Below are positions 38,274 through 50,607 of a stretch of 64,000 nt of DNA, piece after piece (position 1 is the stretch's first letter; every line of letters starts with the position of its first letter). Source of the DNA: Dasypus novemcinctus (Eukaryota; Chordata; Mammalia; Cingulata; Dasypodidae); the NCBI RefSeq assembly GCF_030445035.2, contig NC_080683.1, positions 96,619,675 to 96,683,674 of the forward strand, read 5' to 3'. Below the pieces are notes generated by a model. It was not told where the DNA came from, did no database searches, and saw only the letters and a program-made list of their open reading frames with translations. Both the position numbers and the translations under genes were made by a program.

Positions 38274-39952
38274 AATAAGAAGGCAAAAAACTGTGTGGTA
38301 ATTTATTCTATAGGTTCCATAAAATCCAAATTTTCAGTTCTTTTAGATACTCCAATTACATCTTGGAAGAAAGTTTCACAGAAGGCAGATGTGATGGTGA
38401 TTTACAGTCAGGATTCAGTTATCTTTATAGTTGGCATAGGGCTGCCAGAATGGTCTGAACCAATGATTAGACTCAATACCAGTTAAAGATTATGTGTCTG
38501 GTGTCATGACTAAGGGTGAAAGATGAAGAGTGAAGATAAACTGCTCATGCCTTGTTCATGGAAGGATGGGGGCTGTATTTAAAATATTGTACTCAAATCA
38601 CAATACCACTAATTTCACCAATGACTGTCCATGTTAGTATCTATTAAGCTAATTAACAAGTCACTAATTTTACTAAAGAAAATTCTCTTTTAACATTTAT
38701 CATGATAATTAGCAAAGACCTCTATTGTTGATTATATAAAGATAACTGAAGCATTCAGTTATCTAAAGTGTGGCTTTGTTTGAGTACATGCTTGTTGATC
38801 ACCCATGAGGTTCAGGGTGATGATTTCATTTAGGGCAATAAAATCACACATAGGGTACAACCTGAACATTTATAATATCATGCTGTTCATGTCGAATTAT
38901 TTTAAGGTAAATTACAAATTTAGTAAAATTTCCCAACTGCCTACTTATGAAGTGGATGCTCAACAACCATGTGATGAATGATATAAATGAATAAATGAAT
39001 TACTGTTGAGTTGATGAACATTAACCCATCCAATATCATTTGGGCAAAGATGAGAACATTAGATTTAAATTTTATTGCATTAATTATTGAGTTATTATAT
39101 GCTGCAATTGTAGCCAGTTGAAAATAAAACACAACCTTTCTTTTTGAAGAAAATTTGCTCTTATGACCTGGAGGCAAGGCTTTGGCCTCTTTGCAGTATC
39201 AAATATACTGATCAAATGTTGCTAAAAGATCCATTGGAGAGACAGGAAACAAACTTCTCACATGGCTGCAGAGTTGTTAAAATACAACACTGCCTCTTAG
39301 AATAGATGACGGCTAGGGTGGGACTTCAGAATGTGTCTAACGTAGTAGTGCTTGACTCAGGAAATGTTCAACAGAGACTTGTTGAATGAACCAATTGAGT
39401 GGGAACTTTTTATCTAGCATTCCCAACACTAGAGCTGAGCAAAACCAGGGGCCCAGAAAATGGAACTCTAAGGCTATATCGGTGTTTCCCAAAATTACTT
39501 GAAATTAACAATCACTGGGATTAGACTCATTTATAATTTCCTTACACATGACTTTCTGTCCCTTTTATTTTTATACTTGTCAAAAAATGTTCCAGAGACT
39601 TAAATCTTTGGTCTGTTCATATGCCAGTTGAGTCTTGAATCTCAGCAGAGTTGAAACACCTACTTTCCAATTCATCTGACTCCCCAGGACAACCAACGAA
39701 AGGATGATGACCGACAACACCTATCCTGAAAAACAGAGACTATCTACAATTGCAGGCAAGACAGTTCCATTCATCTGCCCCAAGGGCTTAAAGCTCCCTC
39801 TCAATCCGAAATAGAGTGGGCACCACCAACCCACAATCCTCAAGATTGAGGCAAGTAACTATGGACTAAAGTAGGCTTATTATTCTAGCAATGGAAGATC
39901 TTGTAACATTGATATAAAGGCAGTGGTCACCAGAGCTTCTGAGGGGAGACCT

Positions 39953-40480
39953 CTTAATGAGAATACAAAGGCATTAGGAGGAAGGGTCTAGAGAGGAGGA
40001 GGAAGTGCCAAACTTTATCGGAAGAAGAAAGGAGCCACCTCCCCCTCCCTTTCTCACCATCATGACCCAACAGGTGCAAGTAGATTTTATAGTTCAAGGA
40101 ATCTAAAGGCGGATAAGTCTGTGAAGCTATTCTATCTTTGAATGCTTTCTTAAATGATTTTATCCACTCAATTAACTATAGTTGTAAGGAATGAAGTGAT
40201 AGCCAGAAGCCTGAATTATTGGTCTAGCCAAAGCACCCAACACCTAGGGCCTTCTGCCATGGTCTCCCTATCCATCTGTACTCTGGGTCCCCTGCTAGGA
40301 CAAATGGACCTTACTTAGAATTATATTACTAGTCCCCAATTTATACTTAATATTTTTCCAAAAAGGAAGACTGAGAATGGTATAAGTCAAAAATATTAAG
40401 TATAAATTGAGAGGATAAAATCATTTAACAAATCTTCCTCTCTAGTCCCTTCCTCCTAATGCCTTTGTATTCTCACTAAG
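39953..40480. repeat. 45-bp inverted repeat with 438-bp spacer
   Basis: The left arm 39953-39997 (centre 'gagaatacaaaggcattagg') and the reverse complement of the right arm 40436-40480 match at 43 of 45 positions by eye. Beyond the arms the similarity stops. The spacer is not a repeat family I recognise. It may be a foldback element or a recent inverted duplication. Confidence 0.85.
40337..40409. repeat. Perfect 21-bp inverted repeat (stem-loop)
   Basis: 40337-40357 (core 'ttatacttaatattttt') is the exact reverse complement of 40389-40409, with a 31-base spacer. As RNA or extruded DNA it would form an AT-rich hairpin. It lies inside the spacer of the larger inverted repeat but is not centred on it. 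Confidence 0.9.
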
Positions 40481-40769
40481 GGTGGGGCTTGGGATGAGGA
40501 TGAAGGAAAAATTTTGAGCAAAAGAGACTTTCCTGCCCTTTGTTCTTTGCTGTATATTGCCCTGAGGCAAAACCTCATTGCTTAATAATTCAAATATAGC
40601 TTAATTAGATTACTAGAAAAGCAACTGCCATTTCAGGTACTCATAGTGGTGTGTTACTCTTTAATTATTTCCAGAATCCAGATTGCTCTGATCTTCTTTC
40701 AGAAGTTGTTTACTTTAGGATAGTGATGGCTATCAGAATTAACTCAGGTAGATATTGGAAGGCAGTACC

Positions 40770-41300
40770 ACTTTCCCCTTTGATCCAGTTCTACATTCTG
40801 TTCATTGTTCTAGGCACTGGAGATACTTGAGTGCACAAACAAACTTCTCATCTTCAAGGAGCTAGATTCTAAAGGTAGAGACAAAAGAAAATCAATGAAA
40901 ACATAATATGATTTCAAGGTATTAAGTGCCCTGAAAAGAAGCAAGCAAGATGAATCATGAGAAATGAAGTGTGCACGTGTATGTGTTCTCTCTAATGAGG
41001 CCATGTTGGAGCAGAGATTTCCATGATATGAGGGAGCAGGACAAGCAATAATTTGAGGTAAGAATAGTCCAAGTAAAATGTACAGCATGTGAAAAAGATT
41101 TGAGAGGACCATGTGCTTGGCAGGTTGCCAATGCTGCTGGAGCACAGTCAGGGTTTGAGTGAGGAGAGTTAAGTCAGAAAGGTACACTGCAACCTGATCA
41201 TGCAGAGTCTAGAAGGACATGGGTTAGGATTTTTGATTTTATATTGTGATTGTAATCCAATAGCGAGTCTTAGTGGAAGAGCAATATGACCAGACTTATA
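40770..41300 (+). repeat. L2-like ancient mammalian repeat
   Basis: 'ttgttctaggcactggagat', 'aaggagctagattctaaagg', 'taagtgccctgaaaagaagc', 'gaccatgtgcttggcaggtt' and 'gagcaatatgaccagactta' follow a familiar old mammalian interspersed repeat, which I assign to L2 from memory. It is diverged and non-coding. Confidence 0.5.
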
Positions 41301-42039
41301 TTTGTAAAGGAAGTCCTTCAGTCAGAAGAAAAAATTATACCAGATAGAAATTTGGATCAATACAGAAGAACAAAGAGCACTGGGCACAGTAGCTATGTTG
41401 TAGAAGTCGAGAGAGGTTCAATTATTTGTTTATAGAAAGGCCAGGACTCAGGAATCATTTTGAGAAGGAAAAAAAAAATGATTTATTGACAGCCGTCTAG
41501 ACTTGGGAGCTTTCTGTTTCAAACCACCAGCCCTGAACAAGATTTTTGAGTTCCTTTTATATAGAGGAAGGGTCAAATCGTTCTTTGTTTAAGTGCTCAA
41601 TAGGCTTGAATTAGCATATATCTTCCACATTCTAAGTAAGGTTTTAGCACATTTGGTTTGCATTTTTCTTGAATATTTAAAGTCTATAGAGTTTGCATTG
41701 CTAAACTGTTTCTCTGGGACTGGAGTCTTTGCCATGGTCACAAAGGGCAGGGCTGCAGCCTCTTACTGTCCCGCACCCACAGGTCAGCACACATACAGCC
41801 TAGGTTATCTATGAAGAGACAAACAGCCTCCCACCCATAGCCCACATCAGCTATGTGGTTGATTATAAAATACCTTTTTTTCTTCCTATTTACTTAAATA
41901 CTTTTAGAAGATAAGTGTCTTTTTAAGGCAAAAATTATAACAATATTTTGTTGGGTTTATAACATGTAGAAATAAAATGTATGACAATAATATCACAGAG
42001 GCAGGGAAGATAGAAATGGAAATATATTATTTTAAGTTT

Positions 42040-44215
42040 ATTAAACTATGTCTGAAGGAATAAAATATTGTTTGCAGGTAGACTGTGATAATTTCAGGTT
42101 ATAAACTATAAACCATAAAATAACAACTGAAATAACAAAACACAGAGTCGTAGTAATAAGTGAACAAAGGAGATAAAATGGAACCATAAAATCAAAACTT
42201 TAATGCAAAAAAAAGTAAGAAGAAGATGAAAAAGAGAGCAAACAACAGATTAGCAAATAGAAAAAAATAGCAATAAGGTAGATTTAAATCTAACCATATC
42301 AATAACCTTTAAATATAAATTATCTAAGGACTCCAATTAAAAGGCAGAAATTATAAGGGTAGATAAAAATGCAAGAGCCAATAATATGTGGCTTGCAAGA
42401 AACCCATTTTATTAAATATAAAGACACAAATAAATTGAAAATTAAAGGATGGAAGAAGATAATACCATGCTAAAGTTAATTTAAAAAAAAGGTGGATTGG
42501 ATACATTATTTTAGATAAAATAGATTTCAGAGAAAAGAATATTATAAGATTTATTGAGGATCATTTCTTAATGACAAGGGATCAATTCATTAAGAGGACA
42601 CAACAAACCTGAATGGTTATGCACCTAATTACAGAGTTTCAAAACACATAAAATAAAAACTGACAATACTGCAAAATGAAATAGACAAATCCCATGATGA
42701 TAGTCAGATATTTTCACTCCCACTCAATAACTGATGAAAGAGACAGAAAATTAGAAAAGATATAGAAGAGTAGAGTAACACTGTTAACCAGCTTTACCTA
42801 ATTGAAATTTATAGAACACTCCAGTCAACAAAAACAGAACACACACTCTTTCAGGTATGCACAGGGTCAACCTTATTCTGAGACATAAAACAACACTGGA
42901 TACATTTTAAAGAATTCAAATAATATGAAATTGTTTTCTGACCACAATAGAATTAAACTAGAAATAAACAGTAGGAAGATACCTGGAAATTCCCTAAATA
43001 TTTGGAAACTAAATAATACCCTACTAAATAATCTATGGGTCAAAGAAGAAATTAAAAAAAATAAAACAAGTATTTTGAACAGAATGAAAAGAAAAATACA
43101 AAATAAAAAAATTGTTGGATACAGTGAATATAGTCAGGAAAGGGCAATTTCTAGCACAAAACTTGAATATTATAACAGATAAGAAAAAAAGATATCAAAT
43201 TAATGACTTGCTATTTTAACAGAAAATAAAACAAAATGTGTCAAAGAAAGGAAACACTAAAGATCAGAACAGAAATTAATGAATTAGAAAATAATAGATT
43301 AGTAGAAAAAAATGAGTGAACCAAAAGGTGATTTTTTTTTTTTTTAAAGATTTATTTTTATTTATTTAATTCCCCTCCCCTCCCCCGGTTTTCTGTTTTC
43401 TGTGTCTTTTTGCTGCTTCTTGTTTCTTTGTCCGCTTCGTCAGCGGCACGGGAAGTATGGGCGGCGCCATTCCCTCGGCAGGCTGCGTGTGGGGCTCCCC
43501 TACGCAGGGGACACCCCTGCGTGGCAGGGCACTCTGCGCATGGGGCTCCCCTACGCAGGGGACACCCCTGCGTGGCAGGGCACTCCTTGCACGCATCAGC
43601 ACTGCGCATGGGCCAGCTCCACACGGGTCAAGGAGGCCCGGGGTTTGAAACACGGACCTCCCATGTGGTAGACGGGCGCCCTAACCACTGGGCCAAAGTC
43701 CGTTTCCCGAAAAGGTGATTCTTTAAGATAAGTAAAGTTGATAAACCTCTAGCAAGACCGATTAGGATAAAAATAGAGCAAATATAAATACCAGGAATGT
43801 GGAATTGATATCACTATAGATTTTACAAATAGAACTTTATACCGATATGTTTGACAAGTTGGATTACATGTTCAGATTCCTTTAAAGACACAAACTACCA
43901 AAGTTTGCTCAAGAAGAAATAGATAACCTGAATAGTCCTAGATCTATTACAAATCACATTTGTAGTTTTAAAATGACCCACAAGGAAAATTCCAGGCCCA
44001 AATATCTTCCCTGTTGAATTCTACTATTGATTTAGGAAAGGAATAATATAAATTCTTCACAAACTCTTCTTAAAATTGAAGAGGAAGGAATACTCATTCT
44101 ATGAGGCTAATATTATTCTGATACCAAAATCAGACAAGACATTACAAGAGAAGAAAACTACAGAGAAGTATCCTTCATGAACATAGATAAAGATACTATT
44201 ATCAAATTATTAAAT
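42040..44215 (+). mobile_element. L1 LINE fragment (inter-ORF to mid ORF2), split by a SINE
   Basis: Sense-strand L1: the endonuclease-region phrase 'gtggcttgcaagaaacccat', 'caaagaagaaattaaaaaaa', 'aaacctctagcaagaccgat' and 'gaggctaatattattctgat' occur in ORF2 order. It is riddled with stops and has no 3' end. The SINE at 43334-43709 interrupts it. Confidence 0.85.
43334..43709 (-). mobile_element. DAS-type SINE with an internal 51-bp tandem duplication
   Basis: In reverse, the head ends at 'ggccaaagtccgtttcccg' and the tail is the plus-strand T-run with 'aaagatttatttttatttat'. Perfect 11-bp duplications AAAAGGTGATT flank it at 43323-43333 and 43710-43720. The GC-rich block starting 'ggggctcccctacgcagggg' occurs twice, at 43491 and 43542, a period of 51 bases. 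It is inserted in an L1 ORF2. Confidence 0.96.
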
Positions 44216-44284
44216 TATTTCTTTTTACATTTTCTTTATTGGTTGTTACTATAAAAGTAACAGTTATCCAAGCTGTTCTGCAAT

Positions 44285-44785
44285 GGAATTTCACCACTAC
44301 CCCATCAAGAGATGTCTCTCTTTGTCAATTTGAGTCTGGATGGGCTCTGGGACTGCTTGGATGAACAGAATACAGTGGAAGCAAGATGCTGTGCCACTTT
44401 TAGACAGAACCTTTAACTGGGCTGGCACCTTCCATTTCCTATCCTTTGGAATACTTCCTTTTGAGGTACTCTCTCAGAACTGAGCTTTGGTTCTGTGAGA
44501 AGCTGAAGACATAAGGAAGACCACATATAAGCACTCCAGGTGACAGCTCTTGCTGAGCTTCTGGTCAGCAGTCTTCATCACCTCTGTATGAGTCAGCTCT
44601 TACGGTTGTCTAATCCAATTTAGCCTTCAGGTGATTCTAGCCCCAGCCACCATCTGACAGCAACTGAGTAAAACACCCCAAATAAAAACCAACTACTTAA
44701 GCCCAGTTAATCCTGAGGATCATGAGAGACGATGATAAATTATTGTTTTAAGCCATTTAATAAGAGTTACAAATTTTTCTTATAA
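44285..44785 (+). repeat. Unclassified LTR-like old repeat
   Basis: The end 'taaattattgttttaagcca' and 'cagccaccatctgacagcaa' resemble the ends of MaLR/ERVL-type LTRs. I cannot place the start or the family. It separates two L1 fragments. Confidence 0.35.
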
Positions 44786-44814
44786 AAACCATACTATTAC
44801 TAAATATATTTTAG

Positions 44815-45335
44815 TATTTTTTATTTATTTTATTTATTTCTTCCCCCCACACCCATTCCCCCTTTTGTCTGCTCCCTGTGTCCATTTGCTGTGTATTCTT
44901 CTGTGTCTGCTTGTATTCTCATTAGGTGGCTCCAGGAACCAATCCTGGGACCTTCTGCAGTGGGAGAGAGGCGATCTCTCTTGTGCCCCCTCAGCAACCC
45001 TGTTCTGCCATGTCTTCTTATTTTCTCTCCTCTGAGTCTCTCTTTTTGTGTCATCTTGCTGCACCAGCTCTCCACATCAGCCAGCACTCCTGCATGGGGC
45101 AGCTTTACCCCCTCAAGGTGGCATCCCTACACAGGGTGGTTCTCCTGTGTGGTGATGCATTCCTGCATGGACTGGCATTCTGCATGGACCAGATCACCAC
45201 ATTGGCCAGCTTGCTGCATTGGCTAGCTTGCCACATGCACCAGCTTGCCCTCACCAAGAGGCCCCAGGCATCAAACCCTGGACCTCCTATATGGTAGATG
45301 GGAGCCCAATTGGTTGAGCCACATCCACTTCCCTT
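44815..45335 (-). mobile_element. Long tRNA-derived SINE with two tRNA-like units
   Basis: In reverse the head ('gaagtggatgtggctcaacc') and B box lie near 45265-45332. A second tRNA-like block, seen on the plus strand as 'ggctccaggaaccaatcctg' with 'ggagagaggcgatctc', lies at about 44933-44985, close to the A-rich tail (plus-strand 'ttatttattttatttatttc'). An imperfect flank pair, TTAGTATTTTT / TTAGGATTTTT, may be the target duplication. Confidence 0.8.
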
Positions 45336-45344
45336 TAGGATTTT

Positions 45345-47519
45345 TAATATAGTGCAGGAACTTGAATAATATGATATTAGCTAGATCTAACACACATTTA
45401 TAGAACATAATACTCCAAAACAGCAGGATATGCATTCTTCTTAAGTGCACATGGACTCATCCTTCTTCAGGAAAGACCATATGTTGGGTCACAAGACAGG
45501 TCTCAATAAATTAAAAAAGATCAAAATTATGCAAAGCATTTTCTCTCACATAATGAAATGAAACTGGAAATCAATAATGGACAGAAAATGGGAAAATTCT
45601 CAAATAAATGGAGATTAAACAACACATTCAAATATTCAGTGGGTCAAAGAAAATATTACAAGAGAAATCAGTAAATATGTCAAGAAGAATGAAGATGAGA
45701 ATACAATATATCAAAACCTATAGGATACAACAAAGGCAATAAAGGCAGTGTTGAGAGGAAAATTTATAGCCCTTAGTGCTTACATTAAAAAAGAAGAAAG
45801 AGCTAAAATTGAAGACCTGACTGCATACCTGGAGAAACAGGAAAAAGTACAGCAAACTAATCATGAACTAAGTTGAAGGAAAGAAATAATGAACATCAGA
45901 GCATACATAAGTGAAACTGAGAACAAAAAAACAATAGAGAGAATTAATAAAGCCAAAAGTTGGTTATTTGAGAAGATCAACAAAACCGACAAACCCTTAG
46001 CTAGACTGACAAAGGAAAAAAGAAGATGTGAAAAACTGAAATAGGATGGGAGACATCATCACTGTCCCTGCAGAAATAAGACAGATCATTGGAGCTGTAT
46101 TAGTCAGGGTTCTGTAGGGAAACAGAATCAACAAGAGATATCTGTCAATAGTACGCGATTTTATGAGTCTCTCACGTGACTGTGGGGATGCACAAGTCCA
46201 GGTTCTGCAGGCAGGCTGCAACCAGGGTCTCCAATGAGAGGCCAGTGAAGGTTCTTGGTGAATTCTGGGAGACATTGGCTGTCCAAAGATGAGCTGGGAA
46301 ATTCTTACTCAATGCTGGAATCACTTCCCCTATTAAGGTATTCAACTGATTGGATAAAGCATTACTCACTGCTGATGGCGATTTCTGTGATTGATGTAAT
46401 TGTATTCAGCTACTGCAGTAAAGTCTATGGTGACTGAAGTCCATAAATGCCCTTGTATTACAGTTAGCACAATGCTTGCTTGACCAAACAACTGGGCGGG
46501 ATTACATGGCCGAGTTGACACAATAGCCTAACCATCACAGGAGGAGACTATTATGAACAACTGTATGTCAACAAACTAGACAATGTAGATGAACTGGACA
46601 AATACTTAAAACACACAAACAACCCACCCTAACCCTAGAAGAAATAGAAGCCCTCAACAAACCATTCACAGTAAAGATATTGAAACAGTCATCAAAAACC
46701 TCCCAAAATGTAAAAGCCCAGGACCAGATGGCTTTGCAGGAGAATCCTACCAGTCATTCAAAGACGACATAATACCAATCTTCCTCAAACTCTTCTAAAA
46801 AATTGAACAGGAAGGAATGCTACCACACTCATTCTATGAAGCCAACATCACCCTAATACCAAAACCAGATAAAGATACTATGAAAAAAGAAAATTACAGA
46901 CCAATTTCTTTAATGAATATAGATGCAAAAATCCTCAACAAAATACTTGAAAATTGAATCCAAAAGCACATTTAAAGAATTACACAGCATGATCATGTGT
47001 TTTATTCCAAGGGTGTCTCAATACAAGAAAATCAATTAGTGTAATACATCATATTAATAAATTGAAGAAGAAAAATCACATGATTATCTCGATTGATGCA
47101 ATAAAGGCATTGGACACAATATAGCATCCTTTCATGGTATAAACACTCCAAAAAACAGGAACAGAAGAAAGCTTTTTCAACATGGTAAAGTGAATATATG
47201 AAAAACCTACAACTAACGTGGTACTCAATGGTGAAAGACTGAGAGTTTCCTACTGAGATCAGGAAAGAGACAAGGATGCCCACTGTCACCACTCTTATTC
47301 AATATTGTGCTAGAAATTCTAGCTAGAGCAATTCAGCAAGAAAAAGAAATAAAAGGTACCCAATAGGAAAGGAAGAAGTAAAACTTTTGTTATTCACCTA
47401 TGATATCATCCTATACCTGGAAAATTCTGAAAAATCCACAACACAGTTACTAAAACTAATAGACAACTTCAACAAATTTGCAGGATAACAAGATTAATAT
47501 GCAAAACTCAGTAGTGAAC
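45345..47519 (+). mobile_element. L1 LINE ORF2 fragment, split by an LTR
   Basis: L1 ORF2 in sense: 'gaccatatgttgggtcacaa', 'aagtcccaggaccagatgg'-like wording at 46714-46731, 'aaaattacagaccaatttct' and 'gatgcccactgtcaccactc' follow reverse-transcriptase order. It is full of stops and frameshifts. It stops where a new L1 5' UTR begins at 47520. Confidence 0.88.
46096..46539 (-). mobile_element. Solo LTR (444 bp) inserted in L1 ORF2
   Basis: The plus strand runs from 'tgtattagtcagggttctgt' to 'ctaaccatcaca', so the element reads TGTGATGGTTAG...CTGACTAATACA in reverse, with TG...CA ends. GGAGC (46091-46095) and GGAGG (46540-46544) look like a 5-bp duplication with one change. L1 ORF2 continues directly on both sides. 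Confidence 0.8.
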
Positions 47520-48695
47520 TTCCAGGAAGACAGAGGATTAGAGAGGCAGAGGGCTCACTTCATTCCCAGAAAAATAGCTAGTGGACAAGCAGAAATGATC
47601 TTAAAACCTGTTCTAAGGTTTATGACACCAGAGGAAGGCTAGCTGTTACCCAGAAGAAAATGGAAGAAGAAAAGGACTCTCTGCTGGCTTGAAAAATCAT
47701 GTAAGTCAGCTGTAGTAGCAGCTGCTGGTGCCTATTCCACCCCCCCCCCCACCTTTATAGCATACAGCGCTGTGTCCTCTGGACCTTGGCAGGTGGCAGC
47801 AGACTCAGGGATTTTCAGAGGTCTTCTTACCCAAGAAAAGGGACAGGGAGGGACACTGCTTCTGACAAATTCAGATTTTGGCCAGTGAACTTGGTCTGCT
47901 GGATTGGAGGGGTGCACACTTCCTTGACAGGTGGGGCCCCTGACAGTGTTTACCCTGAGAGCCAGCAGAGAGCTAACAATGATTTGCATTCTCAAATACC
48001 CTCCCTACTGCCCTGGGCTCATTGCTGAGGACTCAGACGGAGGGAGGGTGCTGCAAGCCAAAGGAGGAGAGCAACTTTTGGTAAAGTTTGTTTGCAGGAC
48101 TTGGCCTGCCCTGAGGACCTTGTTTCTGCACTGCCCACTTAGTCCGGGTTCCAGTGAATGCATTCCTCCTGCTGACGCCTCGAGCCCGAGTCGAGAGGGC
48201 CGCCAGAAAGCGCCATCTGCTGGCAGGCCAGGAAAGTGCATGTAAAGAAGGGAAAAATAGTAAGAAATAAGAGCGTTAATTTGGTGCCTGTAGCCTTCAA
48301 GGCTCTTGGAAACTGGCCTACACCCTATTACTGGATCCTCAGTCCTGGTCTGAGCAGTTAAACAGGGGCAATCCTAAATAACTTGAACAAATTGAGCCAA
48401 GAACCAAAGAACAGTGGTAGCACACAGCTACTCAACAGTCAATCCTTAGGCAAGAGAGAGAAACTGAGCATTAGAGTAAATGCAGCATTGTAATGAGATG
48501 CCTAGACATCAGCAAAAAATTACAAGCCATGCTGAAAAAAAAAAAAGGGAAGATATGACTCAGGCTAAGGAACAAGTCAAAGTTCTAGATGAGACATAGG
48601 ACTTGACACAATTAACCAATGGGTTTCGTACAAATCTCCTAAATCAAATCATGGTGTTGAAGACAACGTGGTTAATAAAATAAAAGACATTAAGA

Positions 48696-48912
48696 CTAAT
48701 GTAAAATATGGACTATAGTTAGTAGTAATACATTGACATGGCCTTAAAGAATTCATAACAAATGATTGACAACAGTGAAAGGTATTGGTGGTGGGGAAAT
48801 GTGTGGGAGCCCTATATGATGTTATTCATATTTGTTTTGCAAATTCACAAAATTTAACGTATATGTATGTTTATTTATAAATGATAAACTTCAAGAAAAA
48901 TTTTTTTTAAAA
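48696..48912 (+). mobile_element. Short L1 3'-tail insertion in ORF1 of the large L1
   Basis: 'gtgggagccctatatgatgt' and 'tgataaacttcaagaaaaat' match the 3' end of the host-type L1 (compare 55430-55555). The flanks TAAAAGACATTAAGA (left) and TAAAAAGATTAAGA (right, one base shorter) mark a target duplication, and ORF1 continues on both sides. Confidence 0.75.
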
Positions 48913-50607
48913 TAAAAAGATTAAGAAGACACTGGGTGTGTACTAAGAAAAATTTGAAACTTTGGATAGAAAAGTAACAGAGATTATGGGAATAAAAGAC
49001 ACAATAAATAAAAAATACAGTATAGGCATACAACAGCAGATTGAAATCAAGGAAGAAAAAAAATCAGCAATGTAGAGAACAGAACAATTGAAATTGCAAA
49101 GAGAGAAGAACAGAGAAAGAAAAGAATGGAAAAAATTAAGCAGCGGCTCAGGGAGTTGAATTAATAGTGTAAAGAGCACCAACATTTGTATTATGTTATG
49201 GGAGTTCCAGAGGGAAAAAAGAAGGAAAAAGGGGTAAACAAGTATTTGAGGAAATAATGGCAGAAATTTCCCAACTTCCATGAAAGACATGAATATTTGT
49301 GTCCAGGAGTCACAGAATATTCCATATAATATAAATCGAAGTAGACCCAAGACACATAATATTCAGAATGCTCAATACCAAAATAAAATTCTGAAAGTAG
49401 CTAGGGAGAGGCAAAACATCACAGACAAAGGACATCCAGTAGGACTTACTGCTTATTTGTCTTCAGAAACCATGAAGGTGAGAAGGCAGTGATATGATAT
49501 AATTAAGGCACTGAAAGAGAAGAACTGCCAGCCAAGAATTCTTTATCCAGCAAAACTGTCCTTCAAATACCATGGTGAATTTAAAATATTCATAGATAAA
49601 CAGAAACTAGGAGAGTTTGTAAAAAGAATCCAGCTCTGCAGGAAACACTAAAGGGAATTCTGCAACCAGAAAAGAAAAAAAGACCTGGAGGAAAGTGTAA
49701 AAGTAAAGACTATCGGAAAGGGTAGTCAAAAGGGTAAAAAGACAAAAAATAAGATATGACAACAGAAAGCCAAAGAATAAAATGGCTGAATTAAGTAATG
49801 CCTTTCCAGTAATAACATTGAATGTTAAAGGATCAAACTCCCCACTCAGGAGACATAGACTGACAGAGTGGATAAGAAAACATGAAGCATCCATATCCTG
49901 CATGCAGGAGACTCACCTTCGACCCATGGATGCAAATAGAATGAAAGCGAAAAGTTGGAAAAAGATACTTCACATAAAGAGCAATCAAAAGAGAATGGGG
50001 TAGCTATATTGGTGTTGGGCAAGACAGTCTTTAAATGTGTAAAAGTGATAAGAGATGCAGAAGGCCATTATATATTAATAAAAGGGACAACCCAGCAGGA
50101 AGGAATGAGAGCCATAAATATCTATGTACCTCACCAGGCCCCAAAATATATGAGGCAAACTTGGCAAAACTGAAAGGAGAAATAGATGTCTCTACAATAT
50201 TAGTATGAGACTTCAACACACCACTCACATCAATAGATAGAACTAGGCAGAAGATCAGCAAGGAATCAGAGAACTTGAATAATATCATAAATGAGCTGGA
50301 TCTGACAGACATATACAGAACACTGCACCCCAAACCAGCAGGCTATACATTCCTCTCTATGCTCATGGATATTTCTCCAGGATAGAACATATGCTGGGCC
50401 ATAAAACAGCTCTCAATAAATTTAAGAAGACTGAAATTACACAAAACACCTGCTCTGCTCATAATGGAATGAAGCTGAAAATCAATAACAGGCAGAAAAG
50501 GGGATTATTTGCAGATATTTGGAGGCTACACAATACACTCAAACAATCAATGGGTCAAAGAAGGAATTGATGGAGAAATTAGTAGATATTTGAGACAAAT
50601 GAAAATG

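Larger units (their letters stand above)
38290..40760. other. Mostly unique intergenic sequence
   Basis: No gene, RNA gene or confident dispersed repeat is seen. Two inverted repeats (39953-40480 and 40337-40409), annotated separately, are the only structure that stands out. Confidence 0.55.

Noticed and set aside
43491..43592. CRISPR-like or satellite direct repeats
   Set aside because: Only two 51-bp units lie inside a SINE, without spacers; a vertebrate genome has no CRISPR arrays.
43358..43718. Repetitive open frames with repeated CVGEPH- or RGHPCVAGHS-like peptides
   Set aside because: They are translations of the duplicated block inside a SINE, not protein repeats.
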